Below are positions 1 through 9,966 of a DNA stretch of 14,720 bases, piece after piece; position 1 is the stretch's first letter; every line of letters starts with the position of its first letter. The notes beneath the pieces are model-generated. The model was given only the letters and a program-made list of their open reading frames with translations. It ran no database searches and had not been told where the DNA came from. The translations under genes were made by a program, and so were the position numbers. Location: the NCBI GenBank assembly GCA_030450655.1, contig JAKDIE010000009.1, forward strand, positions 1 through 14,720, in the 5' to 3' direction. The DNA comes from Ruaniaceae bacterium (GTDB taxonomy: Bacteria > Actinomycetota > Actinomycetes > Actinomycetales > Actinomycetaceae).

Positions 1-1
1 C

Positions 2-1321
2 AACTCGGCCGTCGAGATGGCAGCGATCTCCTGGCCTGAGTTCTCGCGCATTCACCCGTTCGCACCGGCCGACGACGTCCGTGGGTACCAGGAGCTAATC
101 GATGAGTTGATCGGATGGTTGGCAGCGCTCACCGGGTACGCGGGCGGCAGCGTGCAGCCCAACGCCGGCTCCCAGGGCGAGTATGCCGGCCTTCTCGCAA
201 TCCGGCGGTACTTGGACTCGTCGGGGCAGAGCGCGCGGACGGTCTGCCTGATCCCTTCCTCGGCGCACGGCACGAACGCAGCCTCGGCGGTCCTGGCGGG
301 TATGCGCGTGGTGGTTGTTGCGTGCGACGACGGCGGCAACGTTGATGTTGAGGACCTGGCGGCAAAGATCGAGCAGCACGGTGAGGCACTCGCGGCGATC
401 ATGATCACCTATCCGTCAACACATGGCGTGTATGAGGAGTCCGTGGTCGAGATTTGCCGCATGGTCCATGCTGCAGGAGGCCAGGTCTACATTGACGGAG
501 CGAATCTCAACGCGCTCGTTGGTGTCGCTCGCCCGGGAGCATTCGGCGGTGACGTGTCCCACCTCAACTTGCACAAGACTTTCGCGATTCCGCACGGCGG
601 AGGTGGCCCGGGGGTGGGACCCGTCATGGTGGGTGAGCACCTCCTTCCCTACTTGCCGGGGCACCCACTCGACCCGTTCGGTGGCACGAGCCTGGGAGCG
701 ATCTCGGCGGCACCTTACGGATCGCCCTCGATCCTGCCGATCTCGTGGGCGTACATTGCGCTGCTCGGCGCGCAGGGACTGCGGGAGGCCACGGCCAGCG
801 CTGTGCTCGCTGCGAACTATGTGGCGGCACGCTTGGAAGACGACTACCCGACCCTCTACCGAGGCCCGGCCGGGCTGGTGGCACACGAGTGCATTCTTGA
901 TACTCGGATCGCGACCGCCGAGGCAGGAATCACGGTGGACGATATCGCCAAGCGCCTGATCGATTACGGCTTCCACGCCCCCACAATGTCCTTTCCCGTC
1001 GCTGGCACCCTGATGGTTGAACCGACCGAGTCTGAGGACAAGGTGGAGATCGATCGCTTCTGCGACGCAATGCGCAGCATTCGTCAGGAGATTCGCCAGG
1101 TGGCGGCGGGTTCATGGCCGAAGGAGGACAACCCACTCGTTGGTGCGCCCCACACCGCACGGAGCCTGGTGGAAGCTTGGGACCATCCGTATGAGCGCAC
1201 GGTTGCCGCATATCCGGCAGAAACGGACGGCAAGTACTGGCCGCCGGTTGGCCGAATTGATGGAGCGTGGGGGGACCGGAATCTTCACTGTGCCTGCCCT
1301 TCGCCAGCCGACTTTGAATAA
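2..1321 (+). CDS. gcvP: Glycine dehydrogenase (decarboxylating), P-protein, C-terminal part
   Basis: This is the PLP-dependent P-protein of the glycine cleavage system, which decarboxylates glycine and passes the aminomethyl group to the lipoyl arm of the H-protein in the cytoplasm. The frame is already open at base 2 and the text before the first ATG (position 17) still fits the family, so the 5' half of the gene lies outside the window; 439 residues of a protein usually near 950 are present. The motif [18 protein letters not shown] is the PLP-lysine region, with the lysine codon at 575-577. The C-terminus [16 protein letters not shown] matches the family's conserved end. No other glycine-cleavage gene is in the window, so any gcvT/gcvH would lie upstream. 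No strong terminator follows the stop codon; a short GC hairpin lies 53 bases downstream. Confidence 0.95.
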   Translation, partial: NSAVEMAAISWPEFSRIHPFAPADDVRGYQELIDELIGWLAALTGYAGGSVQPNAGSQGEYAGLLAIRRYLDSSGQSARTVCLIPSSAHGTNAASAVLAGMRVVVVACDDGGNVDVEDLAAKIEQHGEALAAIMITYPSTHGVYEESVVEICRMVHAAGGQVYIDGANLNALVGVARPGAFGGDVSHLNLHKTFAIPHGGGGPGVGPVMVGEHLLPYLPGHPLDPFGGTSLGAISAAPYGSPSILPISWAYIALLGAQGLREATASAVLAANYVAARLEDDYPTLYRGPAGLVAHECILDTRIATAEAGITVDDIAKRLIDYGFHAPTMSFPVAGTLMVEPTESEDKVEIDRFCDAMRSIRQEIRQVAAGSWPKEDNPLVGAPHTARSLVEAWDHPYERTVAAYPAETDGKYWPPVGRIDGAWGDRNLHCACPSPADFE

Positions 1322-1374
1322 TATGCTCACCGTTGGGGAATGAAAGCTGGACAAGTCTCGTTGTGATGAGCAGA

Positions 1375-1390
1375 GCCGCGTGACTGCGGC
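1375..1390. repeat. Short GC inverted repeat just upstream of the rpoD -10
   Basis: GCCGC (1375-1379) and GCGGC (1386-1390) are separated by six bases and end two bases before the TATAAT at 1393. The repeat lies where a -35 element would be, and no good -35 hexamer is visible at 16-18 bases spacing. It could be a regulator site, or a weak 3' hairpin for gcvP. The arms are only 5 bp, so chance is possible in DNA of this GC content. Confidence 0.3.
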
Positions 1391-1392
1391 GT

Positions 1393-1398
1393 TATAAT
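1393..1398 (+). promoter_or_regulatory. -10 element (TATAAT) of the sigma factor gene
   Basis: A perfect TATAAT stands 44 bases before the GTG start of the sigma factor gene. Transcription would begin near 1404-1406 and give a leader of about 37 bases carrying the Shine-Dalgarno site at 1431-1436. A TTGTGA at 1361 is too far away (26 bases) to be the -35, so this appears to be a -10-driven promoter. That is common for actinobacterial housekeeping promoters. Confidence 0.6.
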
Positions 1399-1430
1399 TG
1401 GGAGAAGTCTGCGATCCCACCCGTCACGTG

Positions 1431-1436
1431 AAGGGA
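1431..1436 (+). promoter_or_regulatory. Ribosome binding site deciding the GTG start of rpoD
   Basis: AAGGGA lies five bases before GTG 1442. The next in-frame start, ATG 1460, has no comparable purine tract. The site therefore supports translation of the full-length sigma factor including its unusual N-terminal extension. Confidence 0.6.
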
Positions 1437-1441
1437 TATCT

Positions 1442-2956
<1,515 letters not shown>

Positions 2957-2963
2957 CACACAA

Positions 2964-2997
2964 AGAAGCCCGAGGTCCCTGCGGATCTCGGGCTTCT
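2964..2997. terminator. Bidirectional intrinsic terminator between rpoD and the DUF7455 gene
   Basis: Bases 2964-2978 pair with 2983-2997 through 15 positions (one G-T wobble) around a CTGC loop. The hairpin starts 7 bases after the sigma factor stop and ends 12 bases before the stop of the convergent minus-strand gene. On the minus strand the stem is followed by TTTGTGTGTT, a fair U-tract; on the plus strand the tail is GC-rich. It probably works best for the minus-strand transcript and acts as a stem-only barrier for the sigma factor transcript. Confidence 0.85.
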
Positions 2998-3009
2998 GCG
3001 TGGGCACAC

Positions 3010-3216
3010 TCAGGCGGTCGCTTGAGGCTCCATCAGGCGGGAGGTCTCATCGTGCACATCCAGTGCAATCTCGGCGAGGCGATCGGCGTGGCGGCGCGCG
3101 TGGTGCGCGCAGAAAAGCAACGAGCCGGATTCGAGGCGGACGCGCACGTAAGCCTGTGCGCCACAGGCGTCGCAACGGTCTTGGGCAGTCAATGGGGATT
3201 CCAGTGTTGAGGTCAT
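3010..3216 (-). CDS. Small zinc-binding-type protein, DUF7455 family
   Basis: From ATG 3216 this is a 68-residue protein. After a short lead it reads LTAQDRCDACGAQAYVRVRL, then LLFCAHHARRH, giving a CxxC plus CxxH set typical of the small actinobacterial DUF7455 proteins. These are cytoplasmic and of unknown function; zinc binding is inferred from the Cys/His spacing. The gene converges on the sigma factor gene and shares its terminator, a neighbourhood I recall for this family beside hrdB. The frame stays open to another ATG at 3264, which would add 16 residues (hydrophobic VVVLVV). I prefer 3216 because homology begins just after it, but neither start has a clear Shine-Dalgarno site. Confidence 0.8.
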   Translation of the reverse strand: MTSTLESPLTAQDRCDACGAQAYVRVRLESGSLLFCAHHARRHADRLAEIALDVHDETSRLMEPQATA

Positions 3217-3336
3217 CACGACCAATACAACCACGCCGTGCGCGGAGATCTTCCCTTGGTCCATGCCTTTCGCTGCTAGCGCAACCTCATCACGCCGCGT
3301 TGCGAGTCACTGCGCATCGGTGTGGGTGGGTCCGCA

Positions 3337-3342
3337 TATGAT
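3337..3342 (+). promoter_or_regulatory. Candidate -10 element (TATGAT) for topoisomerase IV subunit B
   Basis: TATGAT is followed by seven bases and then an in-frame GTG at 3350. This would give a leaderless mRNA starting at that GTG, four codons after the ATG at 3338. The same geometry is seen at four other starts in the window. If this promoter is the main one, the ATG at 3338 cannot be the start on that transcript. Confidence 0.4.
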
Positions 3343-5446
3343 TCACCACGTGTCCGCTTCTTCCGATTACACCGCCCGCCACCTCTCGGTGCTCGAGGGT
3401 CTCGAAGCCGTGCGCAAGCGCCCCGGCATGTACATCGGGAGTACGGATTCACGCGGCCTCATGCACTGCCTGTGGGAGATCATCGACAACGCCGTCGATG
3501 AGTCCCTTGACGGCCACGCCACCACCATCGACATCATCCTGCATGACGACGAGTCCGTCTCGGTGATCGACGACGGCCGCGGAATTCCCGTTGACGTCGT
3601 GGAATCGCTGGGACTCTCGGGCGTCGAAGTGGTGTTCACAAAGCTCCATGCGGGAGGAAAGTTCGGCGGCGGCTCCTACTCGGCCTCCGGCGGCCTGCAC
3701 GGAGTGGGGGCTTCGGTTGTCAATGCGCTATCGGAACGCCTCGACGTCGAGGTGGACCGTGGGGGAAAGACTCATCGCATGCAGTTCCGCCGCGGGGAGC
3801 CCGGCAGCTACAAGGACAACGGCGTGCCCGCACCGGCGAATCCCTTCACACCATTCACCGAAGCAACCATGCCGAGGGTGACGGGCAAGGTGGCGCGGCG
3901 GATCACGGGAACACGCGTCCGTTACTGGCCGGATCGCCAGATCTTCCCGAAGAGTGAAGTGTTCGATGTGGACAGGCTCATCGAGCGGGCCCGGCAGACC
4001 TCGTTCCTCGTCCCAGGGCTGACCTTACGGATCAGTGACGAACGCGGAGACGCTCCGGTCCTGAGCTCTTTTCGCCACGATGGCGGCGTGGAAGACTTTG
4101 TGGACTTCCTCTCACCGGACCAGCCCGTGACCGATACCTGGCGACTGACGGGCACCGGTACATTCACCGAGACTGTCCAGCAACTCGACTCGAAGGGGCA
4201 CCTGCGCCCCCAGGACGTTGAGCGGGAATGCGTCGTCGACATCGCATTGCGGTGGGGGAGCGACTACGACACCGTGACGCGATCGTTCGTGAACATCATC
4301 GCGACGCCGAAGGGCGGCACCCATGTCACCGGATTCGAGCAAGCGCTCGTAAAGACTCTACGAAAGAACATCGACTCGGTATCGCGGCGGCTCAAGATCA
4401 CGGCGAAGGACCCGAAGATCGAAAAGGACGACGTGATGGCCGGGCTCACCGCCGTGGTGACAGTCCGGGTTCCCGAGCCGCAGTTTGAAGGTCAAACCAA
4501 GGAGGTCCTCGGCACGGCACCCGTCCGGGGAATTGTCGCCGCAGTGGTGGAACGGGAGCTTGACGAGATCCTCACCTCAGGCAAGCGACCATTCAAACAA
4601 CAGTCGGCGCTCCTTCTGGAGAAGATCGTCGGGGAGATGCGCACCCGTGTCTCCGCACGCCTCCACAAGGAAATATCGCGCCGTAAGAATGCGCTCGAAA
4701 CCTCCTCGCTCCCCTCGAAACTTGTTGATTGCCGGAGTGACGATGTGGCACGGTCAGAACTCTTCATCGTTGAAGGTCAATCGGCACTCGGCACGGCGCG
4801 GGACGCACGCGACTCCGAATTCCAGGCGCTTCTGCCGATACGCGGAAAGATCCTCAACGTTCAAAGGGCTTCCGCAACGGATGTGCTGAAGAACGCTGAA
4901 TGCGCCTCGATCATTCAGGTGATCGGGGCAGGATCGGGCCGCTCGTTCGATCTCGATTCGGCGCGATACGGCAAGGTGGTGCTGATGACGGATGCGGATG
5001 TGGACGGCGCCCACATCCGGACGCTCCTGCTGACATTCCTCTTCAAATACATGCGTCCGCTTGTCGAGGATGGTCGCGTCTATGCCGCAGTTCCACCACT
5101 CCATCGCGTGGAGTTGGCCGCACAAGGCCGGCGCCAGAAGGAAATCCATTACACATACTCGGAAGAGGAACTTAACGTCCTGCTAAAGAAGCTCACGCAA
5201 CAGGGACGCACGTACTCCTCCCTCCAGCGGTACAAGGGGCTCGGAGAAATGGACGCGCACCAACTGGCAGAGACCACCATGGAGCCCGCACACCGCACGC
5301 TTCGCCGCATCACGAGCGCAGACGAAGTAGCCATGGCCCGCGCCTCCACGATGTTCGAACTCCTGATGGGCAATGACGTGGCCCCACGTAAGGAGTTCAT
5401 CGTGGCGGGAGCGGACCGCGTGGACGCCGGGTTGATTGACGCCTGA
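3338..5446 (+). CDS. parE: DNA topoisomerase IV subunit B (ParE; GyrB family)
   Basis: This is the ATPase subunit of a type IIA topoisomerase that pairs with the ParC subunit encoded at 7470-9866 to decatenate chromosomes. From ATG 3338 it has 702 residues. The GHKL ATPase includes E47 and N51 (EIIDNAVDE), DDGRG at 78-82, GLHGVGAS at 119-126 and the QTK loop (QTKEVLGT). The TOPRIM domain has E479 and the metal-binding D552, D554, D556 (MTDADVDGAH), and the C-terminal core has QRYKGLGEMDA. The nearly invariant EGDSA reads EGQSA (Gln codon 4778-4780). The frame is open from 3263, but homology begins at YTARHLSVLEGL, so the real start is ATG 3338 (weak GGTGGG seven bases before) or GTG 3350 (leaderless). 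The LPIRGKILNVQ form and the partner gene favour ParE over GyrB. Confidence 0.93.
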   Translation: MIHHVSASSDYTARHLSVLEGLEAVRKRPGMYIGSTDSRGLMHCLWEIIDNAVDESLDGHATTIDIILHDDESVSVIDDGRGIPVDVVESLGLSGVEVVFTKLHAGGKFGGGSYSASGGLHGVGASVVNALSERLDVEVDRGGKTHRMQFRRGEPGSYKDNGVPAPANPFTPFTEATMPRVTGKVARRITGTRVRYWPDRQIFPKSEVFDVDRLIERARQTSFLVPGLTLRISDERGDAPVLSSFRHDGGVEDFVDFLSPDQPVTDTWRLTGTGTFTETVQQLDSKGHLRPQDVERECVVDIALRWGSDYDTVTRSFVNIIATPKGGTHVTGFEQALVKTLRKNIDSVSRRLKITAKDPKIEKDDVMAGLTAVVTVRVPEPQFEGQTKEVLGTAPVRGIVAAVVERELDEILTSGKRPFKQQSALLLEKIVGEMRTRVSARLHKEISRRKNALETSSLPSKLVDCRSDDVARSELFIVEGQSALGTARDARDSEFQALLPIRGKILNVQRASATDVLKNAECASIIQVIGAGSGRSFDLDSARYGKVVLMTDADVDGAHIRTLLLTFLFKYMRPLVEDGRVYAAVPPLHRVELAAQGRRQKEIHYTYSEEELNVLLKKLTQQGRTYSSLQRYKGLGEMDAHQLAETTMEPAHRTLRRITSADEVAMARASTMFELLMGNDVAPRKEFIVAGADRVDAGLIDA

Positions 5447-5465
5447 TCTTGATGCACACGCCACG

Positions 5466-5471
5466 TAGAAT
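5466..5471 (+). promoter_or_regulatory. -10 element (TAGAAT) of the GNAT pair, leaderless
   Basis: TAGAAT is followed by six bases and then ATG 5478, with no Shine-Dalgarno site between. A partial -35, CTGATC at 5443-5448 over the parE stop codon, stands 17 bases upstream. Transcription would start at or beside the A of the ATG, giving a leaderless mRNA for both acetyltransferase genes. Confidence 0.55.
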
Positions 5472-5477
5472 CGGGCC

Positions 5478-6410
5478 ATGAACTCCCACGCCGCGCGCTC
5501 GAGCGCCTCGATACCGAGCAGCCATCTCGGCTTGCGTTGGGGCTTTGAGGGCGCACCCGACGAGGTGGCGCACCTCGTCCGCCGCTGCGAGATCCACGAC
5601 TCCATCGAACCGCGCAATCCACAGTGGGGGATCCGCAGGCACTTCACACCCGGCGATACCACCGCTGTCCTCACTGGATGGGATTCCTCCGGCACTGTTC
5701 GCGCCGCGGCAACCGTGAGATGGGAACCAGGGGAGCGTCCGGACACCGCGGCATTGCGCGCGCACATCGATCCACGATGGCGCGGGCGCGGGATCGGCCG
5801 TGCGGTGCTCGCCTGGCAAGATGCACTCGCGATCGATGTGCTGGCGGGTGCCACGGAACGTCGTATCGGAATCACGATCCCGTCGCATCTGGTGGATCGC
5901 CGCCGCCTCTACGCCGCCGCAGGCTTTTCCTCATACGGCCGCATTCAGGGATACGCCGTGGCACTCGATTCTCTCCGCGAACGCCCGCAGCCCCGCGATA
6001 TTCAGATCGTTCGGCTCGCCGATCTCTTGAGCGATTCGATGCTACGCGCGCCGCGTAGCGCTGTGAGCTTCATCTCGACAGGGCTCTTCGTGGACGAGTT
6101 ACTCGACAGCGCAGATCCTGTGACGTCGCATGTGGCGCTGCGCGACGGTGAGATCGTGGGCGCCGCGTTCGCCCACTCAACTGAAGACGCTACGGGTACT
6201 CGTGTGGGCTTCATTCATGATGTGCTCGACTCGGGAGACGCGAATCCCGCCCTTCTCGCCGCAACGCTTCAGGCGCTACGCGACTCCGGGTATCGTTCCG
6301 TCCATATTCGCCTGTCACCCGAGTCTCTGGCATCGTGGGAACAAGCAGTCCTCGATTCCGGTGGCACACCGGACGGGGCCTATGTCGTCTACAGCATCGA
6401 GTGGCCGTAA
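5478..6410 (+). CDS. GNAT-superfamily protein (tandem-GNAT type), first of a paralogous pair
   Basis: This 310-residue protein has an N-terminal GNAT domain with acetyl-CoA pyrophosphate loop DPRWRGRGIGRAV (R102-G107) at the end of the fourth strand. The C-terminal half, from about residue 190, looks like a second and degenerate GNAT fold: it includes HVALRDGEIVGAAF but no clear RxxGxG loop. Two-domain GNATs in actinobacteria include mycothiol synthase, but I see no basis to assign that substrate. The protein shares RRCEIHDS (35-42) and the following layout with the next gene (RECEAHDS), so the two arose by duplication. The start is ATG 5478, 31 bases after the parE stop, with a -10 element 6 bases upstream. 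Substrate unknown. Confidence 0.8.
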   Translation: MNSHAARSSASIPSSHLGLRWGFEGAPDEVAHLVRRCEIHDSIEPRNPQWGIRRHFTPGDTTAVLTGWDSSGTVRAAATVRWEPGERPDTAALRAHIDPRWRGRGIGRAVLAWQDALAIDVLAGATERRIGITIPSHLVDRRRLYAAAGFSSYGRIQGYAVALDSLRERPQPRDIQIVRLADLLSDSMLRAPRSAVSFISTGLFVDELLDSADPVTSHVALRDGEIVGAAFAHSTEDATGTRVGFIHDVLDSGDANPALLAATLQALRDSGYRSVHIRLSPESLASWEQAVLDSGGTPDGAYVVYSIEWP

Positions 6411-7465
6411 TGCATCCGCACAGTCCCCTATACCACCGCCGCCGCCCCGGCTCTCTTGTGCGTGGAAATGCCGCCGCTCGAATCACACTGCCAACCGTTG
6501 ACGGAGTCACTCGCTGGAGGGCCCTGACGGCGGAAGACGTCGGCCCCGTTTTGAGTCTCTTGCGTGAGTGCGAGGCTCACGATTCCGCACCGTTCCGATC
6601 CTCGTACGACGAAGTGGTCGAACTCTTTGAACCCGGCGTGTTACACCTCGCAATGGGTGCCTTCGACGATCTCGGTGATCTCGTTGCGTTCGGCATCGTG
6701 CGGGCACTCTCCCATGGCTCGGTGGTGGATGCACGCTGTTCGGGAGCAGTACACCCGCGTGTGCGGGATCGCCAGATCGGCTCGGCAATCGTCGAATGGC
6801 AGATCGGCGGCGCCCGCGAGCTCCTTGCCACGATCAACACGACGGGAGGTGCGCGGATCTCACACTTCTGTTCCGAATCGGCAACGGAAGAGGCAGAGAT
6901 TCTCGAACGAACCGGGTTCCGTCCACACAGTTGGTTTACTCAGATGCGCCGCAACCTGAGCATCGAGATCCCCACTCCCGAAATGGCTGGGCACCTCCGG
7001 ATCGAGCCATGGAAATCCGAGTGGAGCGAAATGATCCTTGACGCCTCCGCAGAGCCGGAAGCGTTGACCGAGGCGGGCCGCGGTCTGACAGAGGATGAGT
7101 GGGAGCGTATGCACGCCAACCTCGTCCCTGAGTGGTCCGCAGTGGTGATCGATCGCTCTAACGATCGATCGCGTGTGGCCGGGTACGTGATGGCGGCGCG
7201 ATGGGAGGACGATTGGGCTGCTCTGGGTTGGACAGAGGGGTACATCAATGCACTCGGCATCTTCAGCCCGTGGCGCAAGCAGCGCGTGGGCCAAGGTCTG
7301 CTCTCACAAACGATGCGCAAGATGCGGAGCGATGGAATGCAATTCGCCGGCATCGATATCGGTTCTGAAGACCTTGGTGGCATGGACGATCTGAGCGCCA
7401 CGATGGGCTTCGAGTTCACCCATCGCACGATCCTTTACGTGATCGAGGTGGCTGAGCCCGCCTAA
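6410..7465 (+). CDS. GNAT-superfamily acetyltransferase (tandem GNAT), second of the pair
   Basis: This 351-residue protein starts at ATG 6410, which overlaps the stop of the preceding gene (TAATG), so translation is probably coupled. The N-terminal GNAT domain (about 33-185) has a weak loop, VHPRVRDRQIGSA. The C-terminal domain (about 195-347) has the better acetyl-CoA loop, ALGIFSPWRKQRVGQGLL (Q291-G296), so the likely active half is opposite to that of the paralogue upstream. An acidic, Trp-rich stretch (DEWERMHANLVPEW) links the domains. A short in-frame duplication gives DRSNDRS at 248-254. The gene ends four bases before the stop of the convergent parC gene, with no terminator between them. 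Substrate unknown; mycothiol-synthase-like architecture is only a fold-level resemblance. Confidence 0.85.
   Translation: MHPHSPLYHRRRPGSLVRGNAAARITLPTVDGVTRWRALTAEDVGPVLSLLRECEAHDSAPFRSSYDEVVELFEPGVLHLAMGAFDDLGDLVAFGIVRALSHGSVVDARCSGAVHPRVRDRQIGSAIVEWQIGGARELLATINTTGGARISHFCSESATEEAEILERTGFRPHSWFTQMRRNLSIEIPTPEMAGHLRIEPWKSEWSEMILDASAEPEALTEAGRGLTEDEWERMHANLVPEWSAVVIDRSNDRSRVAGYVMAARWEDDWAALGWTEGYINALGIFSPWRKQRVGQGLLSQTMRKMRSDGMQFAGIDIGSEDLGGMDDLSATMGFEFTHRTILYVIEVAEPA
7147..7172 (+). repeat. 16-base partial tandem duplication inside the second GNAT gene
   Basis: GATCGATCGC occurs at 7147-7156 and again at 7163-7172, separated by TCTAAC. The unit is 16 bases and the copy number about 1.6. 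It encodes DRS-N-DRS between two predicted strands of the C-terminal domain. The repeat contains overlapping GATC and CGATCG palindromes. Confidence 0.6.
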
Positions 7466-7469
7466 CGTC

Positions 7470-9866
7470 TCAGCCGATGGCAACCGCCAGGCCCGCGAGG
7501 GGTTTGCCGGAGCCTGCATAGCGCTCGTCTTCCGCCGGAAGATCCACCGGACTCCCACCTGCGCTGACGGCTCGCGGATCCTGGCCCGCCCATGCCAGGA
7601 AGAGTGAGTCCTCACCCTTCAAGAACTTGTGGCACCGCACGCCCCCCGTGGCTCGACCCTTGCCGGGATAGCGATCCAGACTGGTCACCTTTGCGGACCC
7701 GGTAACGGTGCCGGGCAGGGCATTCGAAGGTCCGGCAATCGTGACCACCTGAGAGGTGTGCACGTGTGTCTCGGGTACCACCGCGAGATGGATGACGCGG
7801 TCGCCATCGCGCAGATTGATGCCCGCCATGCCGCCGGCGCTGCGACCCTGTGCGCGCACGCTCGATGCGGCAAAGTGCAACAGTTGGGCCTGCGCGGAGA
7901 TGAGCACGATTCGATCGTCCTCGTGTGGATTCGGCGCGACGCCGGTCACGTAATCGACGTCCTTGAGCGTGATCACGTCAAACTCATCCTTCTGGGGGAA
8001 ATCGGCGCTCGTGAGACGTTTCACGACGCCCTGGGCGGTGGCGATCACGATGGGCCGCGGCGACTCGAGGTCCATGAGGCCCACGGCCTCCTCTGCCTTG
8101 CCGAGGTTCACGAGTTCTTCGATGGGGTGACCCCCGTCCATTCCGGGGCGGCCCTCAACGGGTGCCAGCGACGGGATGTCGAGTACGCCCATGCGCAGGA
8201 GTCGCCCGGAGGAGGTGATCACGCCGATGCTTCCGTGGACAGTGGCGGGCACCGTGGACTGGATCGCGTCGTGAGCGCGCCGTGGACCGCCCTGAGTAAT
8301 CTCGCCGTCAACTCGCGCCAAGAGCCCGGTTCCGGTGAGGATCACGTGGCACGGGCCGTCCGGGATCTCCATCGGTGTGGCGGATGCGGTGGCGGTGGAG
8401 CCGGAGGATTCGAGTAGGACCGTGCGGCGTGGAGTCGCGAACTTCTCGGCCACCTCGGCGAGTTCGCCGGAAACGACCTCTCGCAGCCGGGAGTCCGAGG
8501 AGAGGATTGCGGTCAACTCCGTGATGCGCGCGCGAAGCTCGTCCTGCTCCGCTTCGAGTTCGATCCTTGAGAACCTCGTGAGCCTGCGCAACCTCAACTC
8601 GAGAATGTATTCGGCCTGCTCCTGCGAAAGATCAAACACGCTCATGAGGCGTTGCCGAGCGGCCTCGGCGTCGTCGGACCCTCGAATCACCTGGATCACC
8701 TCATCGATGTCCACGATGGCGATCAGGAGCCCCTCGACCAGGTGGAGGCGAGCCTCGCTGGAATCCAGGCGATGGCGCGTGCGCCGCCTGACGACCGTGA
8801 GGCGGTGGTCCACGTACACCTCGAGGAGGCGCTTCAGACCGAGGGTTTGGGGTTGTCCGCCCACGAGTGCCACATTGTTGATCCCAAAGGTGTCCTCAAG
8901 CGGGGTGAAACGATAGAGGGATTCGAGGACTGCGTCCGGATTGAACGTGTTCTTCACCTCGATCACGATCCGCAGGCCGCTGGCACGGTCCGAGAGATCG
9001 GTGACGGCGGTAAGTCCCTGCACCTTCTTGGCGTTCACCGCGTCCCGGATGCGCTCGATGAGGCGTTCTGGCCCCACCTGGTACGGCAATTCGGTGATCA
9101 CAATCGCTTTGCGGCGCGGGGTGACGTTTTCGATACGTGCCTTGGCGCGCATCCGAAATGTTCCGCGGCCCGTCGCATAGGCGTCTCGCACACCTTGCAG
9201 CCCCACGATCTTCCCGCCCGAGGGCAGATCGGGACCTGGGATGAAGCGGATGAGGTCCTCGACCGTTGCATCGGGGTGTGCGATGAGGTGGCGCGCGGCG
9301 GCAACAACCTCGCCCAGGTTGTGGGGTGGCATGTTTGTGGCCATCCCTACGGCGATCCCTGCCGCTCCGTTGACCAATAGATTCGGGATTGCGGAGGGAA
9401 GGACGGATGGTTGCTCGGTCGATGCGTCATAGTTGGGAACGAAGTCCACAACGTTTTCGTTCAGGGAGCGAGTCATTTCCAGAGCCGCGGGTGCGAGGCG
9501 CGCCTCGGTGTAGCGGGGCGCCGCCGGGCCGTCGTCGAGCGATCCAAAGTTCCCGTGGCCGTCCACCAGGGGAAGGCGCAGAGAGAAGGGCTGAGCCATC
9601 CGGACGAGCGCGTCGTAGATCGCCGAATCGCCGTGGGGGTGGAGGCGGCCCATGACGTCTCCGACCACGCGCGCGGATTTCACGTGTGGCTTCGTTGGTG
9701 CTAGGCCCATCCGGTTCATCTGAAAGAGGATCCGCCTCTGGACGGGCTTCAGTCCGTCTCGGGCATCCGGAAGAGCCCGCGAGTAGATCACCGAGTAGGC
9801 GTACTCAAGGAAAGATCCCTCCATCTCTGTCGAGACGTCAACGTCCACAATTTTCTCGGTCACCAT
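7470..9866 (-). CDS. parC: DNA topoisomerase IV subunit A (ParC; GyrA family)
   Basis: This is the DNA breakage-reunion subunit that partners the subunit B at 3338-5446. From ATG 9866 it has 798 residues, normal for actinobacterial ParC. Near the N-terminus are [31 protein letters not shown] (S81 and D85 at the quinolone-determining positions, both the susceptible type) and the catalytic Tyr119 in RYTEARL. The coiled-coil and gate region follow. The C-terminal beta-pinwheel has [11 protein letters not shown] in place of a canonical GyrA box, which supports ParC over GyrA. The frame is open upstream to 10229 but homology starts at [14 protein letters not shown] 9875 lies within the proposed -10 and is less likely. 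The gene is divergent from the phosphatase gene and convergent with the GNAT pair. Confidence 0.93.
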   Translation of the reverse strand: MVTEKIVDVDVSTEMEGSFLEYAYSVIYSRALPDARDGLKPVQRRILFQMNRMGLAPTKPHVKSARVVGDVMGRLHPHGDSAIYDALVRMAQPFSLRLPLVDGHGNFGSLDDGPAAPRYTEARLAPAALEMTRSLNENVVDFVPNYDASTEQPSVLPSAIPNLLVNGAAGIAVGMATNMPPHNLGEVVAAARHLIAHPDATVEDLIRFIPGPDLPSGGKIVGLQGVRDAYATGRGTFRMRAKARIENVTPRRKAIVITELPYQVGPERLIERIRDAVNAKKVQGLTAVTDLSDRASGLRIVIEVKNTFNPDAVLESLYRFTPLEDTFGINNVALVGGQPQTLGLKRLLEVYVDHRLTVVRRRTRHRLDSSEARLHLVEGLLIAIVDIDEVIQVIRGSDDAEAARQRLMSVFDLSQEQAEYILELRLRRLTRFSRIELEAEQDELRARITELTAILSSDSRLREVVSGELAEVAEKFATPRRTVLLESSGSTATASATPMEIPDGPCHVILTGTGLLARVDGEITQGGPRRAHDAIQSTVPATVHGSIGVITSSGRLLRMGVLDIPSLAPVEGRPGMDGGHPIEELVNLGKAEEAVGLMDLESPRPIVIATAQGVVKRLTSADFPQKDEFDVITLKDVDYVTGVAPNPHEDDRIVLISAQAQLLHFAASSVRAQGRSAGGMAGINLRDGDRVIHLAVVPETHVHTSQVVTIAGPSNALPGTVTGSAKVTSLDRYPGKGRATGGVRCHKFLKGEDSLFLAWAGQDPRAVSAGGSPVDLPAEDERYAGSGKPLAGLAVAIG

Positions 9867-9873
9867 GAGGGCC

Positions 9874-9879
9874 ATTATC
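9874..9879 (-). promoter_or_regulatory. -10 element (GATAAT) of parC, leaderless
   Basis: On the minus strand GATAAT is followed by seven bases and then ATG 9866 of parC. A GGGAG just upstream of it is too close to ATG 9875 and too far from ATG 9866 to be a good ribosome site, so a leaderless transcript beginning at ATG 9866 fits best. It is divergent from the phosphatase promoter about 76 bases away. Confidence 0.5.
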
Positions 9880-9954
9880 TCCCGGTGCGCCGCTACTCGG
9901 TGCCACAGGGAGGTCATCGCGCCGATCGCGTTCTCTGGCGCCGCGGGAGCGTGC

Positions 9955-9960
9955 CACAAT
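9955..9960 (+). promoter_or_regulatory. -10 element (CACAAT) of the phosphatase-tdk-fpg cluster, leaderless
   Basis: CACAAT is followed by six bases and then GTG 9967. No Shine-Dalgarno site is placed correctly (GGGAG at 9945-9949 is 17 bases away). The hexamer keeps the key A at position 2 and T at position 6. It would drive a leaderless mRNA for the three-gene cluster. Confidence 0.45.
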
Positions 9961-9966
9961 GTCTTG

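Noticed and set aside
416..976. 186-residue open frame antisense to gcvP
   Set aside because: Arg/Ser/Pro-rich shadow of the glycine dehydrogenase reading frame with no recognisable domain.
3263..3337. 25-residue N-terminal extension of topoisomerase IV subunit B
   Set aside because: No homology, and it overlaps the divergent upstream region of the DUF7455 gene; ATG 3338 or GTG 3350 fits better.
7629..9380. Long plus-strand open frames (262 and 242 residues) across parC
   Set aside because: They are antisense to the well-conserved topoisomerase subunit and contain no domain of their own.
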